NCBI GenBank assembly: GCA_964470025.1
Contig: CAYXZR010000016.1
Span: 1 to 21,152, forward strand
Direction: 5' to 3'
Source of the DNA: CAYXZR01 sp964470025
Lineage (GTDB): Bacteria > Patescibacteriota > Patescibacteriia > Buchananbacterales > UBA6539
DNA length: 21,152 nucleotides
The notes under the pieces were generated by a model. That model was given only the letters and a program-made list of their open reading frames with translations. It did not search any database and was not told the DNA's origin. Shown in pieces: positions 1 through 9,622 of this stretch. The translations under genes were made by a program, and so were the position numbers. Each line of letters starts with the position of its first letter. Positions within the stretch are counted from its first letter, which is position 1.

Positions 1-80
1 GCCACGATCAAAAGCGGCCCCGTATCATGGGTAACTGCCTTCTTTTGCTCTGCATTTAAATTATTCAGATTTATTGACAT
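1..80 (-). CDS. UvrD/PcrA/Rep-type DNA helicase, N-terminal fragment (runs off window)
   Basis: The minus strand from ATG at 80 reads MSINLNNLNAEQKKAVTHDT followed by GPLLIVA, and the frame stays open to the window edge. The pattern LNxxQxxAVxxxxGPLLIxA is the Q-motif and the lead-in to the Walker A loop of superfamily 1A helicases (UvrD, PcrA, Rep), which unwind DNA 3'-5' in repair and replication restart. Only 26 codons are present, so the subfamily cannot be told. There is no SD. An extended -10 (TG-A-TAAAAT, at 87-92) lies 6 nt before the ATG, so the mRNA is probably leaderless. The AddA/RecB branch is less likely because of the QxxAV spacing. Confidence 0.8.
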   Translation of the reverse strand, partial: MSINLNNLNAEQKKAVTHDTGPLLIV

Positions 81-86
81 GAGCAC

Positions 87-95
87 ATTTTATCA
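87..95 (-). promoter_or_regulatory. extended -10 promoter for the helicase gene
   Basis: On the minus strand TGATAAAAT fits an extended -10 (TGnTATAAT, one mismatch in the hexamer). No good -35 is visible, because that position falls in the upstream gene's terminator. With the start codon only 6 nt downstream, transcription would begin at or next to the A of ATG. Confidence 0.5.
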
Positions 96-102
96 CACAA
101 AG

Positions 103-134
103 AAAAAACCGCCTAAACTAGTAAGTTTAGGCGG
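103..134 (-). terminator. intrinsic terminator of the basic 126-aa gene
   Basis: Perfect 11-bp stem (CCGCCTAAACT / AGTTTAGGCGG) with a 4-nt loop, followed on the minus strand by six T residues. It sits about 30 nt after the stop of the 126-aa gene and just before the helicase promoter. Confidence 0.92.
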
Positions 135-163
135 ATAATACACACTTCAGCGAGACAATCATA

Positions 164-544
164 TTAGAAAAAATCTCGCACGCTACGGTACGAGCCACGT
201 CGCTCCCAAGGATCTGATTCGACGATGGACGCTCGTAATGCTTCTTCAGCTTTTCGACGTTCTCCAAGCGCCTTCCATTCAGCGGCTCGCGTAAATCGTA
301 ATTCTGTCACTGTCATGCCAAGTTTATCAGCCTCAGCCTGATCAGCTGCAAGTCGCCGCACCTTACGAAGAAACTTCCCAGGCAACGGCGGAGAGCCCTG
401 CAGCCCAGGGGAACGTACTGAGCGCTTATTCCTATTATTGCGTGAATAACGCTCAGCGGCAGTTAATGGTGGAGTAATTACTCTTTTTCGACCATTTCTA
501 CCTGCCTTTCGATGACTCTTTCTACGACGCCTTCCATGCGGCAT
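164..544 (-). CDS. basic 126-aa orphan protein
   Basis: I do not recognise this protein. The first 25 residues are crowded with Arg and Lys (GRRRRKSHRK and on), the middle is Pro/Gly/Ser-rich, and residues about 60-108 look helical and charged (LAADQAEADKLGMTVTELRF, then AAEWKALGERRKAEEALRAS). A role in nucleic-acid binding is an inference from charge alone. The start at 544 is supported by a GAGG SD about 10 nt upstream that lies in the loop of a perfect 7-bp hairpin (545-565). It has its own promoter (578-607) and terminator (103-134), so it is a single-gene unit divergent from the V-ATPase operon. Its codon use is not strikingly foreign. Confidence 0.75.
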   Translation of the reverse strand: MPHGRRRRKSHRKAGRNGRKRVITPPLTAAERYSRNNRNKRSVRSPGLQGSPPLPGKFLRKVRRLAADQAEADKLGMTVTELRFTRAAEWKALGERRKAEEALRASIVESDPWERRGSYRSVRDFF

Positions 545-565
545 GATGAAAACCTCACTTTCATC
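545..565 (-). promoter_or_regulatory. hairpin presenting the SD of the 126-aa gene in its loop
   Basis: On the minus strand GATGAAA-GTGAGGT-TTTCATC folds as a perfect 7-bp stem with the SD (GAGG) in the loop, directly abutting the ATG at 544. The predicted 5' UTR is only about 27 nt, so this hairpin is most of it. Confidence 0.55.
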
Positions 566-577
566 TAAGAATTACCC

Positions 578-607
578 CATATAACCACTTTGAAATAAAA
601 AAGTCAA
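578..607 (-). promoter_or_regulatory. sigma70-type promoter of the 126-aa gene
   Basis: On the minus strand TTGACT (602-607), an 18-nt spacer and TATATG (578-583). It is a moderate match to consensus and lies at a sensible distance before the ATG at 544. Confidence 0.5.
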
Positions 608-638
608 CCAAAAAATATCTAAATAAAAAACCTACTTT

Positions 639-767
639 GCTAAATTTAGACATTTTTTTTGCATGAACCATCATAACCTATCACCCCTTGACAAACTGCA
701 ATTGTTCTCTATACTTATAGTGTTATAATTTTATGCTATATTTTTAGCTAAATTTAGACATTTTTTT
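639..767 (+). repeat. 21-bp perfect direct repeat bracketing the V-ATPase promoter
   Basis: GCTAAATTTAGACATTTTTT plus one more T occurs at 639-659 and again at 747-767. Each copy contains the 10-bp palindrome CTAAATTTAG. One copy lies upstream of the -35 and the other in the 5' UTR, a layout suited to a repressor that bridges two operators, although no regulator is visible nearby. Confidence 0.6.
688..715 (+). promoter_or_regulatory. promoter of the V-ATPase operon
   Basis: TTGACA (688-693), a 16-nt spacer and TATACT (710-715). A second perfect -10 (TATAAT, 724-729) follows with a weak -35 (TTGTTC, 702-707), so two start sites are possible. The leader to the ATG at 805 would be about 70-85 nt, contains no SD and includes the second copy of the 21-bp repeat. 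Confidence 0.75.
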
Positions 768-804
768 AGAAAATCAATCAATCCACAACTATTTTCGCAT
801 ATAT

Positions 805-1122
805 ATGACACAATCAGCTATCGAACAAATCAAATACACCGAAGAGCAGGCTAAGCAACTTATTGCAAAAGCACAGCAGGAAGCGCAAGCAATGATCCAA
901 AAAGCCAATCAAGAAGGTCAAGAGACTCTAGCAGGCGCTAATCAGGCCAACAAAGATGAAGTAGAAAAACTACTTGAAGCAACAAAGCAAGAAATTGCAA
1001 CAATTAAAAACCAACACGAACGAGATGTAGATAAGCAACTCACTGCAATTGATCGCATCGATAAAAAAACGATCGACAAAGCAGCACAGCATGTTATCCG
1101 AAGAATCACAGAAACAAAATAA
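805..1122 (+). CDS. V/A-type ATPase subunit G/H (peripheral stalk)
   Basis: A 105-aa, Ala/Gln/Glu/Lys-rich protein with one long coiled coil (about residues 5-95), as in AhaH/NtpF-type subunits that pair with subunit E to form the peripheral stalk linking the catalytic head to subunit I. It is the first gene of the operon, the place ntpF occupies in Enterococcus. No SD precedes the ATG. Its TAA is followed at once by the ATG of subunit I. The low-complexity helical sequence gives little family signal, so the call leans on length, coiled coil and position. Confidence 0.88.
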   Translation: MTQSAIEQIKYTEEQAKQLIAKAQQEAQAMIQKANQEGQETLAGANQANKDEVEKLLEATKQEIATIKNQHERDVDKQLTAIDRIDKKTIDKAAQHVIRRITETK

Positions 1123-3081
1123 ATGGCACAAGCAAAAACCGTAAAATTTTCTCTTACTTTTGCTCAGCAGCACACTGCTGAAATTTTTGATGTATTGCAA
1201 ACTTCTGGAGCAGTGCAAATCAATCAAAACACCAATGACACACTAAACAAAAAAACTCGCACTACTGATATCGCGGATTGCGATTACCAACGAGCTGGCG
1301 TACAATTTGCAATTGATTTCCTCTCCCCTTTTGACACTGCAAAGAAATCACTCCAAGAAAAAATGAGTAAACATGAAGTAACTACTGCTGAGCTCAATAA
1401 CATTATCCGAACATTTGATCATCAAACATTAGTAGAAAAAATTCAGGAAATTGAAAGCGCGATTAATCAAGCAACTAATCGCATTGATAAGGCAAAAAAA
1501 GATATTGAATTACTAACTCCATGGGCACAGCTCTCATCTATTCCAAGCAAAGAGTCATTACCAACTGAATACACCACCTACTTCATTGAAATAGATGAAC
1601 TACTATATCCAAAACTAATTGCTGCGTGTCAACAAAACGCTCCACTTTCTGAGCTGCAACAAATCAGCAAACAAGGCAAGCGTATTTCTGCAATTGTGAT
1701 TTTTAATATCGAACAAGAAAACGTAATTACCACTGCGATCAACGAAACCAACGCTCAATACGTAGAACTTCCAGAGCTCGATGAGCCAATCAGTGACCAC
1801 CTTAAGCATTTAGAACGAATCATCTCTGAATCTCAACAAGAAGTAGTTCTCCTTGAGCAAAAAGCAACAGACTACGTTACTCATCTATCAAACTTCAAAG
1901 TTGTATTTGATCACCTCTCATGGAAGCGCAACCGACTTACCGAAAAAGAAAAACTAGGTCTCACCGAATCAACAGCCACCATCATCGGATGGATTGATCA
2001 AAAAAACATCAAGTCACTTTCTGAGCAGCTACAGCGCATCACTGATGCCTTTATGATCGAAGAAATCGAAAAAGGTGAAGAAGAATCAGCTCCAGTTATT
2101 TACAACAACCGACTTGCACAACCATTTGAATCAATTACCGATCTATACGGCGCACCAAAAGATGATGAACCAGACCCAACACCGTTCCTCGCGCCATTCT
2201 TTACACTATTTTTTGGTATGGCGATGACTGACGCTGGCTATGGATTAATCCTCGGTCTACTACTTATCTTTGCAATTAAGTACTTCAAGATTCCTCGAGA
2301 AAATCAAAAGCTGCTACGTGCCTTGATCTGGGGTAGTTTTGCCACCTTTGTACTTGGTGTGCTGACAGGTAGCTACTTTGCAATTGACCTTGCTATTCTT
2401 CCAGCTGGTATTAGCGCGTTCTTACAAAAACTCCAACTAGTAAACCCAATTGCTGATCCGTTGATTATCTTTAACATCTCTCTACTCCTCGGTGTATTCC
2501 AGGTACTTGTAGGTATAAGCATCGATCTATGGTGGAAGCTCACTCACCAGCAAGTAAAAGATGGCCTCCTTGGACCAGGTGCATGGCTACTTACCTTGAT
2601 CACTATCCTTGGATTTGCAGGATCAAGCCTAGGTATGCTTCCTGCCGCAATTAATACTCCAATGAAATACTTGATGTACATCGGACTTGCGCTAGTTGTC
2701 TATAACGGAACACGAGGTACAAAAAATATTTTCCTTAAACCAGGTATTGGTATCCTCGGCCTCTACAGCATTATCGGGTATCTTTCTGACGTACTCTCAT
2801 ACTCTCGTCTACTCGCACTTGGTCTTACCACTGGTGTTATCGGACTTGTGGTAAACATCTTTGCTGAGCTAGTAATCGGACTACCAGTCATCGGCTGGCT
2901 ACTTGCCTTGATCGTGCTAGTTGGTGGACATGCGTTTAACATCATCATCAACGGCCTTGGTGCGTTTATCCACTCAAGCCGTCTACAGTATATTGAGTTT
3001 TTCCCTAAATTCATCGAAGCAGGTGGAGATGCATTTGAACCATTCAACAAGCAAAGCACCTACATTCGCGTAACGCCATAG
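1123..3081 (+). CDS. V/A-type ATPase subunit I (membrane stator, ion channel)
   Basis: 652 aa, normal length for bacterial/archaeal subunit I (NtpI/AtpI). Residues about 1-350 form the cytoplasmic, coiled-coil-rich arm. The C-terminal half has about seven or eight membrane helices, starting near FFTLFFGMAMTDAGYGLILG, a hallmark of the family. The helix with LSYSRLLALGL carries the Arg expected to face the K-ring Glu/Asp and drive ion release. It abuts the subunit G/H stop codon and has no SD. It is followed by a hairpin-containing spacer before the K gene. Confidence 0.96.
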   Translation: MAQAKTVKFSLTFAQQHTAEIFDVLQTSGAVQINQNTNDTLNKKTRTTDIADCDYQRAGVQFAIDFLSPFDTAKKSLQEKMSKHEVTTAELNNIIRTFDHQTLVEKIQEIESAINQATNRIDKAKKDIELLTPWAQLSSIPSKESLPTEYTTYFIEIDELLYPKLIAACQQNAPLSELQQISKQGKRISAIVIFNIEQENVITTAINETNAQYVELPELDEPISDHLKHLERIISESQQEVVLLEQKATDYVTHLSNFKVVFDHLSWKRNRLTEKEKLGLTESTATIIGWIDQKNIKSLSEQLQRITDAFMIEEIEKGEEESAPVIYNNRLAQPFESITDLYGAPKDDEPDPTPFLAPFFTLFFGMAMTDAGYGLILGLLLIFAIKYFKIPRENQKLLRALIWGSFATFVLGVLTGSYFAIDLAILPAGISAFLQKLQLVNPIADPLIIFNISLLLGVFQVLVGISIDLWWKLTHQQVKDGLLGPGAWLLTLITILGFAGSSLGMLPAAINTPMKYLMYIGLALVVYNGTRGTKNIFLKPGIGILGLYSIIGYLSDVLSYSRLLALGLTTGVIGLVVNIFAELVIGLPVIGWLLALIVLVGGHAFNIIINGLGAFIHSSRLQYIEFFPKFIEAGGDAFEPFNKQSTYIRVTP

Positions 3082-3134
3082 CTATATAGCTTGGCTTGAG
3101 CATCGCTTCGCGGTATTCAAGCTAGGGTATATGC
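3067..3134 (+). promoter_or_regulatory. stem-loops in the I-K intergenic spacer
   Basis: After the subunit I stop, TAGCTTG pairs with CAAGCTA across about 24 nt containing a smaller GC-rich loop, followed by GGG-tatatg-CCC and a T-rich stretch (TTACTTTTTATT). This could be a partial terminator or an mRNA-processing stem that sets different levels for the I and K messages. Confidence 0.4.
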
Positions 3135-3158
3135 CCTTACTTTTTATTAATTAACAAA

Positions 3159-3173
3159 TGGCACAATGTGCCA
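3159..3173 (+). promoter_or_regulatory. hairpin 13 nt upstream of the K gene start
   Basis: TGGCAC-AAT-GTGCCA, a perfect 6-bp stem ending 13 nt before the ATG at 3187, in a spacer without an SD. K is needed in about ten copies per complex, so a translation-enhancing or mRNA-protecting role is a reasonable inference. Confidence 0.5.
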
Positions 3174-3186
3174 CTAAGTAAAACAT

Positions 3187-3660
3187 ATGGAACTAGGACT
3201 TGCATTTGCAATCTTTGGTGCTGCATTAGCAGTTATCTTTGCTGGAACCGGTTCAGCAATCGGCGTGGGTATTGCTGGTCAAGCTGGTGCTGGTGTGTTA
3301 TCAGAAAACCCTAAAAAGTTTGGTAACGCATTGGTGTTGACCGCACTTCCTGCAACCCAGGGTATCTATGGCTTTCTAATTGCCTTTTTGACCCTACAAA
3401 AAATCGGTATCTTAGGTGAAGCAGTTACCGTAACAACCGCTCAAGGATGGGCTTTGTTCTTCGCTGCATTACCAATCGCCTTCACTGGTCTTACATCTGG
3501 ATGGTTCCAGGGTAAAGTATCAGCTGCAGGTATGGGTATCATCGCTAAACAAGACAAAGGTCTTGTACAAGCTATGGTTATGTCAGCTATGGTAGAAACC
3601 TACGCTGTACTTGGTTTCCTTATTAGCTTTTTCTTCGTAAACGGAATCGCTGTAGGGTAA
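3187..3660 (+). CDS. V/A-type ATPase subunit K (proteolipid rotor ring, Na+-type ligands)
   Basis: 157 aa with four membrane helices, i.e. two fused hairpins, the same size and design as Enterococcus hirae NtpK (156 aa). Only the second hairpin keeps the ion-binding carboxylate (E137, in VETYAVLGF). The first has LPATQG at residues 54-59. From the known NtpK structure, Na+ is held by Leu61, Thr64, Gln65, Gln110 and Glu139; the aligned residues here are L54, T57, Q58, Q108 and E137, all conserved. This predicts a Na+-coupled ring. The start follows the hairpin at 3159-3173 and has no SD. Confidence 0.95.
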   Translation: MELGLAFAIFGAALAVIFAGTGSAIGVGIAGQAGAGVLSENPKKFGNALVLTALPATQGIYGFLIAFLTLQKIGILGEAVTVTTAQGWALFFAALPIAFTGLTSGWFQGKVSAAGMGIIAKQDKGLVQAMVMSAMVETYAVLGFLISFFFVNGIAVG

Positions 3661-3692
3661 TCCTTATAACTCATTAGTAATTAATCGCCACT

Positions 3693-4268
3693 ATGGCACT
3701 GAACGACATCAAACAATCTATCACCCAGCAAGCACAGCAACGCGCTGATGAGATCATCAGTCAGGCTCGTAGTGAGGCGAATACACTCAAACAAGAGTGG
3801 GATAAAAAGCATGCGGAAAAACAAGTGAAGCTTCTTACTGCTGCGCAAAAAAAAGCGCAACAGAAGATTCAGCAAGCAAGCTTTTCACTGCAAGCACAAG
3901 CACAAACTCTCGTGCTCAACAAAAAACAAAAAGCACTTGAGTCTGTGTATGTCAAAGCTCTCGAAGAACTTTCTAAGCTCGACGATGTTGCACTTGTAGA
4001 GCTCTTCACTTCTCTACTCGACAAACTACCTGCAGTAGAAGGAGAAATCAAAGCAACAGAAGCTCACCAATCAGCAGTTAAAAAAGCGCTGAAAAAAAGT
4101 GACGCTAAAGCAACTGTCAGCAAAGAAGTAATCAAAGCTAAAGGTGGATTTGTCTTTATCTCAGATTCAGTTGAGATTGATAACACCTTTGAAACACTAA
4201 TTAACAACATCAAAGAAGCAATCACACTTGACGTTGCAAATTTGTTGTTTGAAACTGAGCAAGAATAA
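3693..4268 (+). CDS. V/A-type ATPase subunit E (peripheral stalk)
   Basis: 191 aa. The N-terminal half (about 1-100) is an Ala/Gln/Lys-rich coiled coil with the DEIISQARSEA-type repeat of subunit E. The C-terminal half has the globular fold signature KGGFVFISDSVEIDNTFETL, which caps the catalytic hexamer. It lies 32 nt after K and 2 nt before the C gene. There is no SD. Length is typical (about 190-200 aa). Confidence 0.93.
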   Translation: MALNDIKQSITQQAQQRADEIISQARSEANTLKQEWDKKHAEKQVKLLTAAQKKAQQKIQQASFSLQAQAQTLVLNKKQKALESVYVKALEELSKLDDVALVELFTSLLDKLPAVEGEIKATEAHQSAVKKALKKSDAKATVSKEVIKAKGGFVFISDSVEIDNTFETLINNIKEAITLDVANLLFETEQE

Positions 4269-4270
4269 GT

Positions 4271-5269
4271 ATGTCAGCAGCACAGTACGTATACGCCAGC
4301 GCAAAACTCAGAGCACTCGAACCAAAAATCTTGGATGCAACCGACATCGAACGTATGGTTGATGCACCAGATTTTACTACAGCATTTAAGGTGCTCAACG
4401 ACACTGACTACGCCGACAATCTTCTCGATAAAGAGCCAGCACAATACCGTGATGCACTTCGAGAAGACTACGTACAGATGCACAAACTCCTATATGAAAT
4501 CACTCCGGATATCAATCTACTAAAGCTTGTATATCTTGAGCGTGACTTTCTTACTATTCGAATGTTGCTCAAAGCAAAGTACTTCAATAAGCTTGACGAG
4601 ATCCAACCACTCTTACGTGATGACACAATCCACGACAAGGATAAATTAGTTGCATATATTACCGAGGGCGTTGACAACGGACTTCGACGACGATTTAAAA
4701 TCGCCATCACCCATGTACTAGAGCGACTTCCTGAGCAACCAACTCCTGCGCAGATTGACATCATCACTACACAAGAGATGTATCGACTCAAGTTACACCT
4801 TGCGAAAAAAATTGGTAGCGATACTATTGCATCGCTTATCAAAACACAAATTGATAATGCCAATATCCTCATGGCCATCCGCGCCAAGCGACAAGGCATC
4901 GATCGCGCAACATTTGAAAGCTACTGCATCTTCGGTGGCACCATCAGTCACACTGATATCATCGGTAAATACGAAGAAGAACTTACCAGCTTTCAATCAC
5001 TGATCAGCGCACGATATGACACATCAACCGCGTCAGCCTTTCAACAGCTACTTGATAACGACACGCTCTATCCACTTGAAAAAGCGCTTGATGATTTTCT
5101 CACCAAGCAAGCACAACAAATCAAATTTGTATCATATGGACCAGAGGTAGTGTACGCGTATTTCCTTGCTAAGCATATCGCGGTACAAAACATCCGCCTT
5201 ATCCTCGCAGGAAAATTCAACAGTATCAATGCTGAAGAAATTAAAAAAACCCTACGACTAAGCTACTAG
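4271..5269 (+). CDS. V/A-type ATPase subunit C (rotor-ring adaptor)
   Basis: 332 aa, the usual length of NtpC/AtpC. It begins AAQYVYASAKLRALEPKILD, matching the family start where the first helix carries Y-x-x-A-x-x-R-x-x-E. It is nearly all alpha-helical, ends with AKHIAVQNIRLILAGK as in relatives, and forms the socket that joins the central shaft (D/F) to the K ring. It is spaced 2 nt from E, 1 nt from F, with no SD. Confidence 0.94.
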   Translation: MSAAQYVYASAKLRALEPKILDATDIERMVDAPDFTTAFKVLNDTDYADNLLDKEPAQYRDALREDYVQMHKLLYEITPDINLLKLVYLERDFLTIRMLLKAKYFNKLDEIQPLLRDDTIHDKDKLVAYITEGVDNGLRRRFKIAITHVLERLPEQPTPAQIDIITTQEMYRLKLHLAKKIGSDTIASLIKTQIDNANILMAIRAKRQGIDRATFESYCIFGGTISHTDIIGKYEEELTSFQSLISARYDTSTASAFQQLLDNDTLYPLEKALDDFLTKQAQQIKFVSYGPEVVYAYFLAKHIAVQNIRLILAGKFNSINAEEIKKTLRLSY

Positions 5270-5270
5270 T

Positions 5271-5594
5271 ATGAACAAAGAATACAAAATCGCAATCATC
5301 GGATCACACGACGCTGTCATGGGGTTTACTGCAATCGGTATCGACGCGATTGCAATTAGCAACCCAGAACAAGCCACTGAAGAGCTACTCAAGCTCTACA
5401 ATGGCGACGAATACGCAACAGTATTTATCACTGAAGACTGGGTTGATAAAATCAAAACCACCATTGATGAGTTACCAGCTAAAGCACTTCCAGCAATTGT
5501 AGCAGTGCCATCACAAGCTGGCTCAACTGGTGCGGGTTTACGGAATCTAAAAACTATTGTTGAAAAAGCAGTAGGTTCAGATATCTTATCTTAA
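5271..5594 (+). CDS. V/A-type ATPase subunit F (central shaft)
   Basis: 107 aa. It starts YKIAIIGSHDAVMGFTAIGI, the Rossmann-like opening of subunit F (NtpG/AtpF), and holds the later motif YATVFITEDW. It binds subunit D in the rotary shaft. The start ATG is 1 nt after the C stop, with no SD. A structured 106-nt gap follows before subunit A. Confidence 0.95.
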   Translation: MNKEYKIAIIGSHDAVMGFTAIGIDAIAISNPEQATEELLKLYNGDEYATVFITEDWVDKIKTTIDELPAKALPAIVAVPSQAGSTGAGLRNLKTIVEKAVGSDILS

Positions 5595-5603
5595 TTAGTA
5601 ATT

Positions 5604-5683
5604 ATGCAAAGATAAAATGTAAAATAGTACAGCAAAGCAAACACTTCGATGTAGTGCTTTGCATTTTAACCACTACTTTGCAT
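5604..5683 (+). promoter_or_regulatory. alternative-pairing leader before subunit A
   Basis: GCAAAGC (5632-5638) pairs with GCTTTGC (5656-5662), with CACT/AGTG stacked inside. In competition, ATGCAAAG (5604-5611) can pair with CTTTGCAT at 5657-5664 or at 5676-5683. The 3' copy sits 17 nt before the ATG at 5701. Mutually exclusive helices suggest a conformational or processing element; no ligand is implied. Confidence 0.4.
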
Positions 5684-5700
5684 TAAGCTATAACACATTT

Positions 5701-7431
<1,731 letters not shown>

Positions 7432-7440
7432 CCCAAACAT

Positions 7441-8826
7441 ATGCTGAAACAATACAAAACAATCAAAGAAATCGCGGGTCCATTGCTGGTAGTTGATGCA
7501 GTAAAAGATGTAGCATACGAAGAACTTGTAGAAGTAGAGCTTCCAGATGGCTCAAAGCGACAAGGACGTGTCCTTGAAATCACTGATCAAAAAGCAGTGG
7601 TGCAGATGTTTGAAGACTCACAAGGTCTTGAACTCAAAAGCGCAAAAGCAACATTCCTAGGAAAAACTATGGAAGTTGGCGTGTCAAAAGACATGCTTGG
7701 TCGAGTATTCAACGGAGCTGGTTTACCAAAAGACGGCCTTCCAGGAATCATCCCTGAAAAGAAAATCGACATCAACGGTGCGCCAATCAACCCATTCTCA
7801 CGTGCCGTACCTCATGACTTTATCCAAACTGGTATCTCTACTGTAGACGGACTTGCAACACTTGTTCGAGGACAAAAGCTTCCTATCTTTTCAGGAGCTG
7901 GCTTGCCTCACTCAGAGCTCGTAGCGCAAATCGCTCGACAAGCAAAAGCAGTGAAGCCAGACGGAACTGCTGAAGGAAACTTCGCAGTAGTGTTTGGTGC
8001 GATGGGTATTACCTTTGAAGAAGCAGAATTTTTCATCAACCAGTTTAAGGAAACGGGAGCAATCCAACGTGCTGCGATGTTTGTAAACCTTGCAGACGAC
8101 CCAGTAGTAGAACGTATTACCCTTCCTCGAATTGCCCTATCAGTTGCTGAATACTTGGCATTTGAAAAAGACATGCACGTACTTGTTATCCTAACTGACC
8201 TTACCAACTACTGTGAGGCGCTTCGAGAAGTATCTGCTGCTCGAAAAGAAATTCCAGGACGACGTGGATACCCAGGATATCTCTATACCGACCTTGCAAC
8301 TCTCTACGAAAGAGCTGGTCGTATCAAAGGCAAAAAAGGTACTGTAACTCAAATTCCAGTACTCACTATGCCTGAGGATGACAAGACTCACCCGATCCCT
8401 GACCTTACCGGCTACATTACCGAGGGACAGATCATGATGTCTCGTGAACTACACCGAAAAAATATGTACCCACCAGTAGACGTGCTTCCTTGCCTGTCAC
8501 GTCTTGCACAAAAAGTTATGGGTAAAACCACTCGTGAAGACCACGCAGGTGTGTTCAACCAACTCTATGCTGCATACGCACAAGGTAAACAAGCAAAAGA
8601 ACTCGCAGTAATCTTGGGTGAATCAGCGCTTTCAGATGCTGACAAGAAATACGCAAAGTTTGCTGATGAATTCGAAGTACAATTTATTCAACAAGGTCGC
8701 GATGAAGATCGCTCACTTGAAGAAACACTTGATCTTGGTTGGAAACTATTTACCATCCTACCAAAATCAGAGCTCAAAAAGGTAAAAGAAGAACATATTG
8801 AAAAATATCTTCCGAAGACTAACTAA
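7441..8826 (+). CDS. atpB: V/A-type ATPase regulatory subunit B
   Basis: 461 aa, full length. As expected for B, the P-loop position is degenerate (FSGAGLPHSELVAQI instead of GxxxxGKT), so it binds nucleotide without catalysis. Other family signatures are FVNLADDPVVERI, VILTDLTNYCEALREVSAAR and GRRGYPGYLYTDLATLYERA (the last is the ATP-synthase alpha/beta signature region). It alternates with A in the hexameric head. Its ATG is preceded by CCAAACAT, no SD. Symbols atpA/atpB follow A/V-type usage, equal to ntpA/ntpB. Confidence 0.98.
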   Translation: MLKQYKTIKEIAGPLLVVDAVKDVAYEELVEVELPDGSKRQGRVLEITDQKAVVQMFEDSQGLELKSAKATFLGKTMEVGVSKDMLGRVFNGAGLPKDGLPGIIPEKKIDINGAPINPFSRAVPHDFIQTGISTVDGLATLVRGQKLPIFSGAGLPHSELVAQIARQAKAVKPDGTAEGNFAVVFGAMGITFEEAEFFINQFKETGAIQRAAMFVNLADDPVVERITLPRIALSVAEYLAFEKDMHVLVILTDLTNYCEALREVSAARKEIPGRRGYPGYLYTDLATLYERAGRIKGKKGTVTQIPVLTMPEDDKTHPIPDLTGYITEGQIMMSRELHRKNMYPPVDVLPCLSRLAQKVMGKTTREDHAGVFNQLYAAYAQGKQAKELAVILGESALSDADKKYAKFADEFEVQFIQQGRDEDRSLEETLDLGWKLFTILPKSELKKVKEEHIEKYLPKTN

Positions 8827-8840
8827 CCACTCGCCCATCT

Positions 8841-9470
8841 ATGGCAAACAAACTCAACGTCAACCCAACCCGGCAAGAGTTTCTTAAGTTGAAGATTCGA
8901 CTTAAGGCTGCTCAGCGTGGCCATAAATTGCTCAAAGAAAAGCGAGATGGTCTAATGAAATCATTCATGGAGATTATCCGTGAAGCCAAAACCTTGCGAG
9001 AGAAAATCGAACAAGAACTTGGCCAAGGATTCTTCTCATTTATCTTTGCTTCAGCTAAAATGCGTCGATCGATGATCAGCGAAGCATTACTAGCACCTAG
9101 CAAAACTGTATCACTAACTGCAACTACCAAAAACGTTATGGGTGTTGAGGTGCCACGGTTTCAGTACAATGAGCAAGGTGAAGCAATTTGCTACGATCTT
9201 GCCACTACAAGCACTAGTCTTGACCGTGCGTTAGATATTTTCTCTAAGTCACTACAAGACATGATTAAACTGGCAGAAATTGAACACTCAGCCAAACTGC
9301 TTGCTGAAGAAATCGAAAAAACTAGACGTCGCGTAAACGCACTTGAGCACGTCTTTATCCCCGACATCCAAGAAACGATCAAATACATCCGCGCTAAACT
9401 TGGCGAACAAGAACGAGCCGCCACCGTAACACTAATGAAAGTCAAAGACATTATCGCTCAAGAAGCATAA
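8841..9470 (+). CDS. V/A-type ATPase subunit D (central shaft)
   Basis: 209 aa. The N-terminal PTRQEFLKLKIRLKAAQRGH matches the classic subunit D start (V-x-P-T-R-x-x-L-x-x-L-K-x-x-L), and the C-terminal stretch RRVNALEHVFIPDIQETIKY is equally diagnostic. Two long antiparallel helices form the rotor axle inside A3B3. It is the last gene of the operon: 14 nt after B, and followed 12 nt later by a strong terminator. No NtpH/NtpJ-like genes follow, unlike Enterococcus. Confidence 0.97.
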   Translation: MANKLNVNPTRQEFLKLKIRLKAAQRGHKLLKEKRDGLMKSFMEIIREAKTLREKIEQELGQGFFSFIFASAKMRRSMISEALLAPSKTVSLTATTKNVMGVEVPRFQYNEQGEAICYDLATTSTSLDRALDIFSKSLQDMIKLAEIEHSAKLLAEEIEKTRRRVNALEHVFIPDIQETIKYIRAKLGEQERAATVTLMKVKDIIAQEA

Positions 9471-9481
9471 CAGTAGCAATC

Positions 9482-9510
9482 AAAAAAGCCCTCGCAAGAG
9501 GGCTTTTTTT
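9482..9510 (+). terminator. V-ATPase operon terminator
   Basis: AAAAAAGCCCTC-gcaa-GAGGGCTTTTTTT: a GC-rich stem extended by A/T pairs, with seven T residues downstream. It could also work on the minus strand. Confidence 0.95.
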
Positions 9511-9622
9511 GATAAGAACCGTGCATCAAATCCCCTTCTATAAGGGAATATTATTAAATTGATCCATAGGGTACTACCATTGCTGATTTAACACAAGGGC
9601 TACAATGTGGATAAACCACTTA

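Noticed and set aside
4274..5003. Several 60-143-aa ORFs on both strands within the C subunit gene
   Set aside because: Shadows of subunit C, which is well supported by family motifs.
5659..5700. Upstream start of ATPase subunit A
   Set aside because: It adds 14 residues not seen in the family and lies within the leader stems; the ATG at 5701 gives the family N-terminus.
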